Below are positions 29,989 to 39,749 of a stretch of DNA of 64,000 nucleotides, one piece after another (position 1 is the stretch's first letter; each line of letters opens with the position of its first letter). The stretch is from contig NZ_LT992558.1 in the NCBI RefSeq assembly GCF_900258435.1, positions 282,766 through 346,765 on the forward strand, in the 5' to 3' direction. A model generated the notes under the pieces. The model searched no databases, had not been told where the DNA came from, and saw nothing but the letters and a program-made list of their open reading frames with translations. Both the position numbers and the translations under genes were made by a program. The DNA comes from Carnobacterium divergens. GTDB lineage: Bacteria; Bacillota; Bacilli; Lactobacillales; Carnobacteriaceae.

Positions 29989-31248
29989 ATGAAATGGGCT
30001 AAAATACAAGAAAACATGCAAGTTGTTATGGGGAAGTTCACCAGTAATCGGTACATCCAAGCCCTGTCTGATGGTTTGATGACATTATTTCCATTAATGA
30101 TTGTTGGCGCGATGTCTTCGTTGTTATATGCACTGCCGATAAAAGGCTATCAAAGCTTCATTACATCAACGGGGATTGCAAAGGCGATTAATATTCCATA
30201 TGGAATTACAACGGGTCTGATTGCGATTTATGCGGCTTATATGATAGGCTATAAATTAGCAGATTCATTTGATAAAGATGGTGCAATGGGAGGGATTCTG
30301 AGTTTAATGGCCTTCTTTGTTGTAACACCGATTACGATTTTTGATGAGAAAATTCAAACATTAAACATGCAGTATTTAGGTTCTCAAGGATTATTTGTTG
30401 CCATTATTGTAAGTTTAATTGCAAGTCGTATTTATGTATTAATTTTAGACCAGAAATGGGAAATCAAGCTTCCTGAAAGTGTTCCACCAACCGTTAGCAA
30501 TTCATTTAACAGTTTGATTCCAGGTATTGTCATTGCAGTTATTTTTGTTGTTATTAGCCAATTGGTGTCGCTGACTGCTTATGGAAATGCACATGATTTG
30601 ATTATTCAATTGATTCAAGGTCCATTGCAAAAACTAGGCGCGAATTTGCCAGCAGCATTGGTTTTAGTTTTCTTAATGCAATTTTTATGGTTTTTGGGGA
30701 TTCATGGTTCAATGGCAACAATGGCTATTTTATATGCGGTTTATTATCCCTTAGATTTAGCCAATTTAAACGCGTTTAATGCTGGCTCACCGTTACCGTA
30801 TATTGTGACAATGTCCTTTATCATGCAACAAAAAGGCGCCCACAATTTAGCCTTTGCCATTTTATTAGCCTTTAAAACCAAAAGTACCCAGTTAAAAACC
30901 GTTGGACGTTTAGGGTTGTTACCAGCTGTTTTTGGAATTAGTGAGCCCTTGAAATTTGGTGTTCCAATGATTTTAAATCCATATATTCTAGTTCCGATGA
31001 TTGGCGCTCCGATGGTGAATATTGTCATTTCTTATTTTGCCATTGCAGCAGGCTGGGTGCCTCGTTTAAACGGCGTTATGGTGCCAACCGGTATGCCTGA
31101 GATTGTCAAAGGAATCTTTATGGGGGGCTGGCAGTTGGTTGTGCTAAATGTCGTTTTATTGGTGGTATCCATTCTTATTTATCTACCATTTGTCGGTATG
31201 CTAGATACAAATAAAGTAAAAGCAGAGGCAGCTTTTGAAAAAGAGTAA
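29989..31248 (+). CDS. PTS IIC, lactose/cellobiose family permease
   Basis: Membrane channel component of the PTS. The 419 residues have about ten hydrophobic segments, starting GRYIQALSDGLMTLFPLMIVGA-like, with the family motifs FLWFLGIHGS and LPAVFGISEPLKFGVPMILNP that line the sugar site. Length and order are normal for the cellobiose/lichenan IIC group. A tyrosine-phosphatase-like gene follows in 22 bases. Confidence 0.93.
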   Translation: MKWAKIQENMQVVMGKFTSNRYIQALSDGLMTLFPLMIVGAMSSLLYALPIKGYQSFITSTGIAKAINIPYGITTGLIAIYAAYMIGYKLADSFDKDGAMGGILSLMAFFVVTPITIFDEKIQTLNMQYLGSQGLFVAIIVSLIASRIYVLILDQKWEIKLPESVPPTVSNSFNSLIPGIVIAVIFVVISQLVSLTAYGNAHDLIIQLIQGPLQKLGANLPAALVLVFLMQFLWFLGIHGSMATMAILYAVYYPLDLANLNAFNAGSPLPYIVTMSFIMQQKGAHNLAFAILLAFKTKSTQLKTVGRLGLLPAVFGISEPLKFGVPMILNPYILVPMIGAPMVNIVISYFAIAAGWVPRLNGVMVPTGMPEIVKGIFMGGWQLVVLNVVLLVVSILIYLPFVGMLDTNKVKAEAAFEKE

Positions 31249-31269
31249 TAGGATGTTAGGAGGAATTTT

Positions 31270-32316
31270 GTGAACTATCCAAAATTAATTGTAAAACGCG
31301 AAAATAAAATTTTAACGATTGATTGGTCGAGCTTTAGCAGCGATATTTATCAGTTATGGATTGGTACAGAGCCTAATAATGAAACGAAAGTTTTACAAAT
31401 AGCTGAAAAGCAAGACTTTATTAAAATCAAAGCAGAATTTCCAATTTATTTTTTTCGAGTATTATTGAAAAATGGAACAGAATTTTTTACGCGGGAAGAT
31501 TTAGTTGATTTAGAAGGAACTGTTAATTTTCGAGATTACGGAGGGTGGCAGGGATTTGATGGAAAAAATGTTATTTTTGGTAAATTGTATCGGTCAGATG
31601 TCTTGTCTCAACTAACTTCGCAAGATCTTGAGTACATTCAAAACCAGTTAGGGATTAAAACCGTGATTGATTACCGTAATGAAATCGAACGAGAGGCAGA
31701 TCCTGATAAAAAATGGAAAGGAGCTACGTTTTATTCTTTAGACCCTAATGCTGATATGGCAGCAATGGCCTCAAATACATCTGAAAAAAGTGTGGCTACG
31801 CATCAAAAGCATTCATTTAAAGAAATGTTGGAAACAGTAGAAGGACGCGAAAACATTAAGAATTTAAAAACTAATATGACGGAACAATATCGTCAATTTG
31901 TCTTATCGCCACAGTCGCTAACGGTTTACCGTAAAGTGATTCAACTTCACTTAAAAAAAGAAAATACACCTATTTTACAACATTGTAAAGGTGGAAAAGA
32001 CCGAACTGGATTTGGTGTTGCTATCCTTTTATTGTTATTGGGTGTCTCTGAAAAAGATGTAGCAACGGATTTCTTCTTAACAGACGAGTATCGCAAAGAA
32101 CATATCGCCAGTCGAATGGAACTTTATAGAAAATATACAACTGATGAAGAAGTGTTAGATAATTTAAGGGCATTAACATCTTCTGAACCTGAGTATTTAG
32201 CGGCCACATTTGAAACGATAAAAGAAACTTATGGAAGTTTTGATCAGTTTGTTCAAGAAGGATTAAACATTTCACAACAAGAAATTGAGACACTAAGATC
32301 GTTGTATTTAGTGTAA
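31270..32316 (+). CDS. Tyrosine-phosphatase-like protein in PTS operon
   Basis: The 348-residue protein has the dual-specificity/tyrosine phosphatase P-loop HCKGGKDRTG with Cys239 and Arg245, and the upstream LYRSDVLSQLT and TVIDYRNEIERE patterns of the Firmicute family with DUF-like N-terminus. Residues 1-85 form an extra beta-rich domain that the sister protein at 33970-34725 lacks. The start is GTG at 31270 with TAGGAGG upstream. Being the fourth gene behind a sugar-PTS promoter, it may dephosphorylate a sugar phosphate or a lipid-like substrate rather than a protein; this is inference. Confidence 0.85.
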   Translation: MNYPKLIVKRENKILTIDWSSFSSDIYQLWIGTEPNNETKVLQIAEKQDFIKIKAEFPIYFFRVLLKNGTEFFTREDLVDLEGTVNFRDYGGWQGFDGKNVIFGKLYRSDVLSQLTSQDLEYIQNQLGIKTVIDYRNEIEREADPDKKWKGATFYSLDPNADMAAMASNTSEKSVATHQKHSFKEMLETVEGRENIKNLKTNMTEQYRQFVLSPQSLTVYRKVIQLHLKKENTPILQHCKGGKDRTGFGVAILLLLLGVSEKDVATDFFLTDEYRKEHIASRMELYRKYTTDEEVLDNLRALTSSEPEYLAATFETIKETYGSFDQFVQEGLNISQQEIETLRSLYLV

Positions 32317-32333
32317 AACGAAAATGATATGAA

Positions 32334-32377
32334 ATAAACTGCTAAAGTAATTAAAAATTTAGCGGTTTATTTTTTTG
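32334..32377 (+). terminator. Terminator after PTS operon
   Basis: ATAAACTGCTAAA pairs with TTTAGCGGTTTAT (one wobble) and is followed by seven T residues. Confidence 0.8.
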
Positions 32378-32459
32378 TTTCTAAAAAAACAACTACATAT
32401 ATTATGTATGGTGATTCTAAATGGTTTTGTTATTTTATGAAATTAATTTCAAGTATGCG

Positions 32460-32509
32460 TTTACATTTGTTCAAAAGGGTGCTATATTATTAAATAGAAA
32501 ACGTTATCT
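32460..32509 (+). promoter_or_regulatory. Promoter and cre site of the transporter-phosphatase pair
   Basis: TTTACA (32460-32465), 17 bases, TATATT (32483-32488). Just downstream AGAAAACGTTATCT (32496-32509) matches the CcpA cre consensus at all but the two end bases. A roadblock or start-site position implies glucose repression. Confidence 0.6.
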
Positions 32510-32564
32510 TTAAGAGGTTATCAGCTGATAGAAAAAATACAAAAAGTAGAAAGAAGGATGCTGG

Positions 32565-33953
32565 ATGTTTGATTTTCTAAAAAATGTTCCTGTTCCAAAG
32601 AGTGCATTAACCATTTCAGAACAGCGGAAACGTTGGTTTAAAGAATTTATGAAACCGTTTTTTGTAGTGGTGATGATTTATATCACTATGTATTTGATTC
32701 GGAATAATTTTAAAGCGGCGCAACCCTTATTAAAAAGCCAGCTAGGGTTTACTACTACTGATTTAGGGTATATTGGGTTCACTTTTTCAATCGTTTATGG
32801 ATTTGGTAAATTTATCTTAGGCTACATCGTGGATGGAAAGAACACGAAGAAAATTTTATCTGTGCTTTTATTTTTATCTTCTCTAACAGTTTTATGCATG
32901 GGTTTTCTATTTACGATGAATCATGTACCACTTGGTTGGATTGTTGTACTTTGGTCATTGAATGGTCTCTTTCAATGTGTTGGTGGACCGAGTTGTGCTT
33001 CTGTTATTACGCAATGGACAACTAAGAAAAATCGAGGGCGATATATTGGTTTATGGAATGCATCGCATAATATTGGCGGCGGTTTAGCTGGGATTTTTGC
33101 TATCTGGTGTGCGCAAACATTCTTTAAAGGAAGTGTAGCCGGGATGTTTATTTTACCCGCTATTGTAGCAAGTGTAATTGCTGTGCTTACTTTTTTTATT
33201 GGAAAAAATCGTCCAGAGGATTTAGGCTGGGCATCTAGCGAAGAAATCTTTGAAGAGCCTGTTGAAGAAGCAAATCAAGAAGCAGAAGATATGACAAAAT
33301 GGCAAATTTTCAAAAAATACCTTTTAACGAATCCTTGGATTTGGTTATTGTGTGTGTCGAACGTTTTTGTGTACATCGTGAGAATTGGAATTGATAATTG
33401 GGCACCATTGTATGTCACGGAACACTTGAACTTTAGCAATGAAGCAGCAGCGAATACGATTTTTTATTTTGAAATGGGTGCGCTAGTAGGCTGCTTAGCT
33501 TGGGGGTATATTTCTGATTTCTTAAAGGGGCGTCCAGCATTAGTTGCAACAGTCAGTAGTTTTCTATTACCGATTGGGATTATTGGTTATCAATTTGGGA
33601 CGACTGAATTGATTATTAATGGGTCATTGTTTATGTTGGGGATGATGATTTTTGGACCACAATTATTGATCAATATCTCAATGCTTGGTTTTGTACCTAA
33701 AAAAGCAACGGTTGTTGCAGGTGGATTGCTAGGAGCATTTGCGTATTTGTTTGGTGATTCAATGGCAAAAATTTTACTAGCAAAAATTTCAGATCCAACT
33801 CAAGCAGGTGTGAAGCTATTTAATACAGTTCTTCATGGGTGGGGTGATACATTTATTATTTTTTATATCGCTGTTGTGATTATTATTGTATTATTAGGAA
33901 CGGTTGCATTTGCAGAAGAAAAACGAATTCGACAAGCTAAAATAAAAGTATAA
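32565..33953 (+). CDS. Organophosphate:phosphate antiporter (UhpT/GlpT type)
   Basis: A 462-residue major facilitator protein with twelve predicted helices. Family features are YLIRNNFKAAQPLLKSQLGFTTTDLGYIG near the first helix, the conserved GLWNASHNIGGGLAG, and the RPEDLGW motif in the central loop. This family exchanges hexose phosphates, glycerol 3-phosphate or phosphoglycerate for phosphate. It is 16 bases before a phosphatase gene under a promoter with a cre site. The substrate cannot be decided; a sugar phosphate fits the neighbours. Confidence 0.87.
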   Translation: MFDFLKNVPVPKSALTISEQRKRWFKEFMKPFFVVVMIYITMYLIRNNFKAAQPLLKSQLGFTTTDLGYIGFTFSIVYGFGKFILGYIVDGKNTKKILSVLLFLSSLTVLCMGFLFTMNHVPLGWIVVLWSLNGLFQCVGGPSCASVITQWTTKKNRGRYIGLWNASHNIGGGLAGIFAIWCAQTFFKGSVAGMFILPAIVASVIAVLTFFIGKNRPEDLGWASSEEIFEEPVEEANQEAEDMTKWQIFKKYLLTNPWIWLLCVSNVFVYIVRIGIDNWAPLYVTEHLNFSNEAAANTIFYFEMGALVGCLAWGYISDFLKGRPALVATVSSFLLPIGIIGYQFGTTELIINGSLFMLGMMIFGPQLLINISMLGFVPKKATVVAGGLLGAFAYLFGDSMAKILLAKISDPTQAGVKLFNTVLHGWGDTFIIFYIAVVIIIVLLGTVAFAEEKRIRQAKIKV

Positions 33954-33969
33954 GAAAGGGTGAAGCAGG

Positions 33970-34725
33970 ATGGAAGTGACAAATTTTAGAGATTTAGGTG
34001 GGTTAAAAACAGAAGATGGGAAAACAATCAAGTATCGAAAACTTTTACGTTCAGGTGATTTATCAAATTTAAACCATCAAACCGTCAATGAGCTGATGAA
34101 TGATTACGAATTGGCAACAATTGTTGATTTTAGAAGAGAATTTGAAATTCAACAGTCTCCAGATACAAAAATTCCAAAAACAACTTACATTAATCTTGAT
34201 ATCTTAGGGAAAATGGGTGCTAAAAATTCATCCTTAGAAGATTTTGCTCGATTAAAATCCGTTGATGCAGTAGACAATCATATGAAAGAAGTTTATACAG
34301 ATTTAATTTTAAACCAAGGGGCACAAGAGGGATTTAAAGAATTTATGGAAATTATTGTTGCGAACAAAACGGGTTCTACCGTATTTCATTGTTTTGCAGG
34401 AAAAGACCGTACCGGTTACGCAGCAGCTTTAATTTTAGCTTTGTTAGGGGTCCCAGAAGAGGAAATTCGGAACGATTTTTTACTAACAAACACAGAAAGA
34501 AAACAAGCCAATGATCAGTTACTAGATACCTTTAGAGATAAGGGAATGGATGAGGAAGAAATAGCGGCTTTGTCAACAGCTTTGTATGTAAAACCAGCAT
34601 ATTTAGATTATGCTTTTTCCTTAATTAACGATCAGTATGGCACAGTTTTAAATTATGCTGAACAAGCTTTAGACTTCGATAAAGAAAAAGTGAGGCAACT
34701 AAGATCACTTTACCTAGAGGCATAA
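33970..34725 (+). CDS. Tyrosine-phosphatase-like protein, second copy
   Basis: The 251-residue protein has P-loop HCFAGKDRTG with Cys141 and Arg147, and starts directly in the conserved EVTNFRDLGGLKTEDGKTIK region. It ends with the same RQLRSLYLEA-like tail as the 348-residue relative at 31270-32316, from which it differs mainly by lacking the N-terminal domain. It is co-transcribed with the organophosphate transporter gene 16 bases upstream. A metabolic role on an imported sugar phosphate is an inference from context. Confidence 0.86.
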   Translation: MEVTNFRDLGGLKTEDGKTIKYRKLLRSGDLSNLNHQTVNELMNDYELATIVDFRREFEIQQSPDTKIPKTTYINLDILGKMGAKNSSLEDFARLKSVDAVDNHMKEVYTDLILNQGAQEGFKEFMEIIVANKTGSTVFHCFAGKDRTGYAAALILALLGVPEEEIRNDFLLTNTERKQANDQLLDTFRDKGMDEEEIAALSTALYVKPAYLDYAFSLINDQYGTVLNYAEQALDFDKEKVRQLRSLYLEA

Positions 34726-34871
34726 AAAAGTAATACTAATTAGAGTTGCTTTTATTTTTAGTTAACTGTAGCCAAGATTTCAAGGATAGAAATTTCTTTT
34801 TGATTTGTTTTATTATTCTTTTTTTGCGATAATTATAAGATAATAAGAAAACAGAAAGTGGGATTTGAGTC

Positions 34872-35810
34872 GTGGAAAAAGAAAAACAACAGCTGAGCAT
34901 TGAAGTTGCAAGACTTTACTATCAATCTGATTTTAGCCAACAAGAAATTGCAACGAAACTAAAAATTTCTAGACCGACAGTATCCAGATTGCTCACATAT
35001 GCAAAAGAAAAAGGTTTTGTGCAAATCAAAGTAACCGATCCTTTTGCTGACCTTGAAACACTAGGGAATAAAATTAAAGAGAAGTACAATTTATTAGAGG
35101 CTCATGTTGTTTTTTCACCGACAGCAAAGTATCAAATCATCACAGAATACATCAGTAAGTTTGCTGCTGAATACCTAGAATCCCATGTTAAAAATAGTGA
35201 TATTTTAGGTGTGAGTTGGGGAACAACAATGTACGAAATTGCTAGAAAAATAACACCACAACAAGTAAAAGGTGTGGAGGTTGTACAATTAAAAGGAAGC
35301 ATTAGTCATTCGGATGTGAACAATTATGCGAATGAAACCTTGGCGTTATTTGCGGAGGGGTTTCAAACAACAGCACGTAATTTACCACTACCAGTAGTGT
35401 TGGATAACGTTGTAGCTAAGGAATTAGTAGAGCAAGATCGCCACATCCATCAAATTATTGAAATGGGAGAAAAAGCAAATATCGCCATGTTTACAGTAGG
35501 AACAGTTCGTGACGAAGCGTTGTTATTCCGTCTGGGTTATTTTAATGGTGAAGAAGTCGACTTTCTAAAAGAGCACGCAGTTGGCGATATTTGTTCACGT
35601 TTTTTTGATAAAGAAGGCAATATTAGCAATGAAGAAATTAATCAACGGACAATTGGCATAGAATTAGCAGATTTGCGTAAGAAAGAACAGTCTATTTTAG
35701 TTGCGGGTGGTGAGCGGAAAGTCGAAGCAATTAATGGTGCATTAGTTGGAAATTATGCAAATGTCTTAATTATTGATCAATTTACGGCTGCAGAATTATT
35801 GGCCTATTAA
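34872..35810 (+). CDS. deoR: SorC-family regulator DeoR of deoxyribonucleoside genes
   Basis: A 312-residue repressor of the SorC/DeoR (B. subtilis type) family. The N-terminal helix-turn-helix is ARLYYQSDFSQQEIATKLKI-SRPTVSRLL; the C-terminal sugar-phosphate-binding domain contains LGVSWGTTMYEIA and ends VLIIDQFTAAELLAY. Start is GTG at 34872 (TTTGAGTCGTGG). It precedes deoC and pdp but has its own terminator, so it is a separate unit; a DeoR-type operator lies before deoC. The effector in B. subtilis is deoxyribose 5-phosphate. Confidence 0.85.
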   Translation: MEKEKQQLSIEVARLYYQSDFSQQEIATKLKISRPTVSRLLTYAKEKGFVQIKVTDPFADLETLGNKIKEKYNLLEAHVVFSPTAKYQIITEYISKFAAEYLESHVKNSDILGVSWGTTMYEIARKITPQQVKGVEVVQLKGSISHSDVNNYANETLALFAEGFQTTARNLPLPVVLDNVVAKELVEQDRHIHQIIEMGEKANIAMFTVGTVRDEALLFRLGYFNGEEVDFLKEHAVGDICSRFFDKEGNISNEEINQRTIGIELADLRKKEQSILVAGGERKVEAINGALVGNYANVLIIDQFTAAELLAY

Positions 35811-36148
35811 AAAATTTGTTTCACCTACTTTTAGTATATGCAAAACAAAACAATTTACTTTTTAAACGGTCTAAAAAAATAAATTGACTGGTAAGATTGG
35901 GGTACTAATCTTACTAGCCAATTTTTTTAATGAAAAAACATAAACAATTACTTTTTTTCCTATCGGGTGATGTAGAAAGTTGAAACATAAAAGAACAAAA
36001 AAACATTAATTTAATAATAGGAAGTTTAAATTTTTGAGAGGGTGACATTAAATAAAAAAAGAAAAATGAACATAATTTCAACTTATGTTTTACATATGTT
36101 CAGATAAAAGGTATAATAAAAATATAAATCGAACTAGGAGTGATACAA
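35811..36148 (+). promoter_or_regulatory. deoR terminator and deoC operator-promoter region
   Basis: The gap holds a strong terminator (stem 35881-35898 with 35907-35924, then T-run). Before deoC is TGAACATAATTTCA (36067-36080), close to the B. subtilis DeoR palindrome ATTGAACAAAATTTCAAT as I recall it, and a second half-site TATGTTCA (36095-36102) inside the promoter TTTACA (36089-36094), 17 bases, TATAAT (36112-36117). DeoR bound here would cover the -35 and spacer. Confidence 0.7.
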
Positions 36149-36820
36149 ATGAATGTAGCAAAAATGATTGATCACACACTTTTAAAACCAGAAGCAACAA
36201 AAGAAGCGGTTTTAAAAATAATTGAAGAAGCAAAAGAATACAAATTTGCATCCGTATGTTTAAATCCATATTGGGTAGCACTTGCAAGTAAAGAGTTAGC
36301 CGGTACAGGTGTTGATATTTGTACAGTTATCGGTTTTCCATTAGGCGCAAATACTTCTGCAACAAAAGCGTTCGAAACAGAAGATGCCATTAAAAATGGT
36401 GCAACTGAAGTTGATATGGTAATTAACGTAGGCGCTTTAAAATCAGGGGACGAAGCAACCGTATTAAAGGATATTAAAGCCGTTGTTAATGCAGCTAACG
36501 GAAAAGCTTTAGTGAAAGTTATTCTTGAAACATGCTTGCTAACAGACGAAGAAAAAGTCCGTGCTTCTGAATTATCTGTTGAAGCAGGAGCCGATTTTGT
36601 TAAAACATCGACTGGTTTTTCAACCGGTGGCGCGACAGCAGCAGATATCGCTTTGATGCGTAAAACCGTTGGACCAACTATTGGAGTGAAAGCATCAGGC
36701 GGAATTCGCACAACAGAAGATGTAGAGGCTATGATTAAAGCTGGAGCTTCAAGAATTGGCGCAAGTGCAAGTGTTGCCATCGTAACAAATGACAAACAAG
36801 CTAAAACAGACGGTTACTAA
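36149..36820 (+). CDS. deoC: Deoxyribose-phosphate aldolase
   Basis: Splits deoxyribose 5-phosphate into acetaldehyde and glyceraldehyde 3-phosphate. The 223-residue TIM barrel has the Schiff-base lysine Lys152 in FVKTSTGFS, the relay Lys181 in [10 protein letters not shown], and Asp89 in [10 protein letters not shown]. The ATG at 36149 has AGGAG upstream; the frame is open to a GTG at 36140 that overlaps the RBS. It is followed by a strong hairpin and pdp, forming a deoxyribonucleoside catabolic unit. Confidence 0.96.
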   Translation: MNVAKMIDHTLLKPEATKEAVLKIIEEAKEYKFASVCLNPYWVALASKELAGTGVDICTVIGFPLGANTSATKAFETEDAIKNGATEVDMVINVGALKSGDEATVLKDIKAVVNAANGKALVKVILETCLLTDEEKVRASELSVEAGADFVKTSTGFSTGGATAADIALMRKTVGPTIGVKASGGIRTTEDVEAMIKAGASRIGASASVAIVTNDKQAKTDGY

Positions 36821-36829
36821 AAATGAATG

Positions 36830-36870
36830 GATAGAAAGATAGGGAGGGTTAAGCTACCTATCTTTCTATC
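36830..36870 (+). repeat. Perfect 14-base hairpin between deoC and pdp
   Basis: GATAGAAAGATAGG (36830-36843) and CCTATCTTTCTATC (36857-36870) are exact complements with a 13-base loop. No T-run follows, so it is more likely an mRNA processing or stability element than a terminator. Confidence 0.65.
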
Positions 36871-36961
36871 AACAATAAAAAGTAACCGTATTCAATATGC
36901 TGTACAAATAACTTTAGTCCTCTAATTAGGACAATAAAAGAAGAATGGAATGGTGAAGAAT

Positions 36962-38263
36962 ATGAGAATGGTAGACGTTATTGAGAAAAAAAGAGATGGC
37001 AAAGAATTAACAACTGAAGAAATTCAATTTTTTATTAATGGATATACAGACGGTTCGATTCCTGATTATCAAGCAAGTGCATTAGCAATGGCGATTTATT
37101 TCCAAGATATGACCGATCGTGAACGCGCTGATTTAACAATGGCGATGGTAAATTCTGGCGAAACCATTGATTTATCTGCAATCGAAGGCATTAAAGTAGA
37201 CAAACATTCAACAGGTGGCGTGGGTGACACGACAACCCTTGTTTTAGCTCCTTTAGTGGCGGCTTTAGATATTCCAGTAGCTAAGATGTCAGGACGTGGT
37301 CTAGGGCATACAGGTGGAACGATTGATAAATTAGAAGCGGTTGAAGGATTCCACGTAGAAATTACAAAGGATCAATTTATTGATTTAGTCAACCGTGATA
37401 AAGTAGCGGTGATTGGTCAAACGGGGAATTTAACACCAGCAGATAAAAAAATCTACGCATTACGTGATGTAACAGGAACGGTTAACTCTATTCCACTAAT
37501 AGCAAGTTCAATTATGAGTAAAAAAATTGCAGCTGGCGCGGATGCGATCGTTTTAGATGTAAAAACTGGAGCAGGCGCCTTCATGAAAACACAAGAAGAT
37601 GCAGAAAACCTAGCCCATGCAATGGTACGTATTGGAAATAATGTTAACCGCCAAACAATGGCCGTTATTTCAGATATGTCACAACCACTAGGATTCGCCA
37701 TCGGAAATTCACTAGAAGTAAAAGAAGCGATTGATACCTTAAAAGGTGAAGGTCCAGAAGATTTAACTGAATTAGTATTAATTTTAGGCAGCCAAATGGT
37801 CGTTTTAGCTAAAAAAGCTAAAGATCTTGAAGAAGCACGCAAAATGCTGATTGAAGTGATGGAAAATGGCAAAGCCTTAGAAAAATTCAAAGAATTCCTA
37901 AACAATCAAGGTGGCGATGGATCAGTTGTAGACAATCCAGAAAAATTACCACAAGCAAAATATTTAATCGAAGTTCCAGCAAAAGAATCCGGCGTTGTAT
38001 CGAATATGGTAGCCGATGAAATTGGAATTGCAGCAATGCTATTAGGGGCAGGACGTGCAACGAAAGAAGATGAGATTGATTTAGCTGTAGGATTAATGCT
38101 ACGTAAAAAAGTAGGAGATGCTGTTGAAAAAGGGGAGTCATTAGTAACCATTTATGCAAACCGTGAAGACGTGGAAAATGTAAAAGAAAAAATCTATGAC
38201 AATATTACGATTGCAGATTACGCAACAGAACCAAAACTAGTTCATAGTGTAATTGTAGACTAA
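36962..38263 (+). CDS. pdp: Pyrimidine-nucleoside phosphorylase
   Basis: Phosphorolysis of thymidine, deoxyuridine and uridine to give the base and (deoxy)ribose 1-phosphate. The 433-residue protein carries the family signature [16 protein letters not shown], the phosphate-binding KHSTGGVGD, and a C-terminal alpha/beta lobe. The ATG at 36962 ([13 protein letters not shown]) is the family start; the frame is open to 36950. It follows deoC, and no deoB is present in the window. Confidence 0.94.
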   Translation: MRMVDVIEKKRDGKELTTEEIQFFINGYTDGSIPDYQASALAMAIYFQDMTDRERADLTMAMVNSGETIDLSAIEGIKVDKHSTGGVGDTTTLVLAPLVAALDIPVAKMSGRGLGHTGGTIDKLEAVEGFHVEITKDQFIDLVNRDKVAVIGQTGNLTPADKKIYALRDVTGTVNSIPLIASSIMSKKIAAGADAIVLDVKTGAGAFMKTQEDAENLAHAMVRIGNNVNRQTMAVISDMSQPLGFAIGNSLEVKEAIDTLKGEGPEDLTELVLILGSQMVVLAKKAKDLEEARKMLIEVMENGKALEKFKEFLNNQGGDGSVVDNPEKLPQAKYLIEVPAKESGVVSNMVADEIGIAAMLLGAGRATKEDEIDLAVGLMLRKKVGDAVEKGESLVTIYANREDVENVKEKIYDNITIADYATEPKLVHSVIVD

Positions 38264-38265
38264 AT

Positions 38266-38313
38266 AAAAAAGTTGAAAACTATTCTAACCAGAATGGATT
38301 TCAACTTTTTTTT
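38266..38313. terminator. Bidirectional terminator between pdp and Mga-like gene
   Basis: AAAAAAGTTGAAA and TTTCAACTTTTTT flank a 20-base loop that contains a small inner stem (ATTCT/AGAAT). It works for both convergent genes. Confidence 0.8.
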
Positions 38314-38330
38314 ATTAAAATAGAAAATGA

Positions 38331-39749
38331 TTACGTTTCAATTTTTTGTTTTTCAAAGTCGTGAAGTGTTTCAATTAAATTGGCCCAATCATTTTCTAGG
38401 GGCAAACTATTCCAGAAAAAAGTAGGAGTCGTCTGATTATTAAGATAGAAATCAGAAACAATTAAATCAACATTTTCTTCCATTTGCTCTGTCACAATTA
38501 ATTGAAAAGGAAGATTGTTGAGTTTTTGAAGCAGGGAACGCTTTTGTAAATTATCTAACTTTGTAACGACTAACATTTTAATTTGCGGCTGATAATGTTC
38601 GGCAGCTAATTGAGTCTCTATTAATTTCATAACACTGTTTTGAAAGTAGTTAGACTGATTTCCGAAACACTTAATTTTAGTGAAAAGTTGAGTTAATTCA
38701 GCTTCATAACGATAAGTAAAAGTAGATGAATGAGATGAATTTTCTAGAAAGTGAATATATGAATCTCCTAAGTGAGTAGCTGAATACATCAAGTAAAGAA
38801 GTTCTTCTTTAAAAAGTTGAGATAGTTGAATTGTTGGAAAAACAACTTTAATATCTTCTAAAAATTGAGTCGTTTTTTGAATCAAGGGTTCATCTTGAAT
38901 GTGTAGAAGAGAATCTGTTGGTATTTTCAAGATGTTTTGGATAATAAAAAATAAGAAATGGCATTCATTCGTTTTAGTTGGAATTTTAAATTTGTTGAGA
39001 AAATTTAAGATCAAAGGCTGAAGCACTGAAAAAAGCGGATGATGTTCCGCAACATTTTGATAAAGTGTTTCTCGATAATCAATGAAATCATTTAAGCGAT
39101 ACCTAGTTTCACAAATAGCAAACCAATAACGAAGCTTCTCTTTTTGAATCACTGAAAAGGTTTGATAAGTTAATCGTTCTAATTGGTGAATGAATGAGTC
39201 GTATTTTTGATCCGAAACGAGACGAAATGGCCAAGCAATGCCATTGCAAGTGTGGAAATAATAATAGAAAGCGAAAAAACGAATTCGCACTTCAGAACCG
39301 TTCAACTTTAAAGGTGAAAGATTGTAAGATATTTTGAAAGGCTTCAACAATTGATTCATTAAGCGAATATGACGGTAAAGGTAGCTGTAACTAACAAACT
39401 GTTTTTTTGCATAGGAATCAATGGTCTCATTTTGGTAGTGAAAATTGTACGAGAAAAAAGAAAAAAAGAGTGTTTCTTTTTCAATTTCGTAATACAGCGT
39501 GTCCATTGAAAATGAATTTTTTTTTGATAAAAAGTAGCCTTCCTTTGTTTTAACTAGTCGGATGTGTTGTTTATATTCAGCTAAATAGGGTTCTAGTTCG
39601 ATTAAATAGCTTAGCAACGTTTTTCCGCTAATAGCTAGTTTTTTACTTAAAACACTTGCTGAACAAGGTGCATTTTGGGAAATTAATAATTTTAAAATTT
39701 CAATTTTTCGATAGGCAATTTTATCTAAGTTCGCAAGGTTAGGTAGCAT
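38331..39749 (-). CDS. Mga-like transcriptional regulator, left copy
   Basis: A 472-residue regulator of the Mga/AtxA type. Residues about 10-60 form a winged helix (RKIEILKLLISQNAPCSASVL-SKKLAISGKTLLSYL), a second helix-turn-helix is near 100-130, the middle is all-helical and PRD-like, and the C-terminus (LIVSDFYLNNQTTP) resembles the EIIB-like domain of Mga. Proteins of this kind often control surface-protein genes. It overlaps the upstream serine recombinase gene by 11 bases and points away from the WxL cluster. A 500-residue relative stands at the other side of the cluster. Confidence 0.75.
   Translation of the reverse strand: MLPNLANLDKIAYRKIEILKLLISQNAPCSASVLSKKLAISGKTLLSYLIELEPYLAEYKQHIRLVKTKEGYFLSKKNSFSMDTLYYEIEKETLFFSFFSYNFHYQNETIDSYAKKQFVSYSYLYRHIRLMNQLLKPFKISYNLSPLKLNGSEVRIRFFAFYYYFHTCNGIAWPFRLVSDQKYDSFIHQLERLTYQTFSVIQKEKLRYWFAICETRYRLNDFIDYRETLYQNVAEHHPLFSVLQPLILNFLNKFKIPTKTNECHFLFFIIQNILKIPTDSLLHIQDEPLIQKTTQFLEDIKVVFPTIQLSQLFKEELLYLMYSATHLGDSYIHFLENSSHSSTFTYRYEAELTQLFTKIKCFGNQSNYFQNSVMKLIETQLAAEHYQPQIKMLVVTKLDNLQKRSLLQKLNNLPFQLIVTEQMEENVDLIVSDFYLNNQTTPTFFWNSLPLENDWANLIETLHDFEKQKIET

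Noticed and set aside
34735..34765. Terminator after the second phosphatase
   Set aside because: The possible stem is only seven bases, mostly A-T and wobble pairs; too weak to call.
36172..36795. 207-codon open frame on the minus strand
   Set aside because: It lies entirely antisense to deoC, whose aldolase motifs are complete; the composition is a frame shadow.
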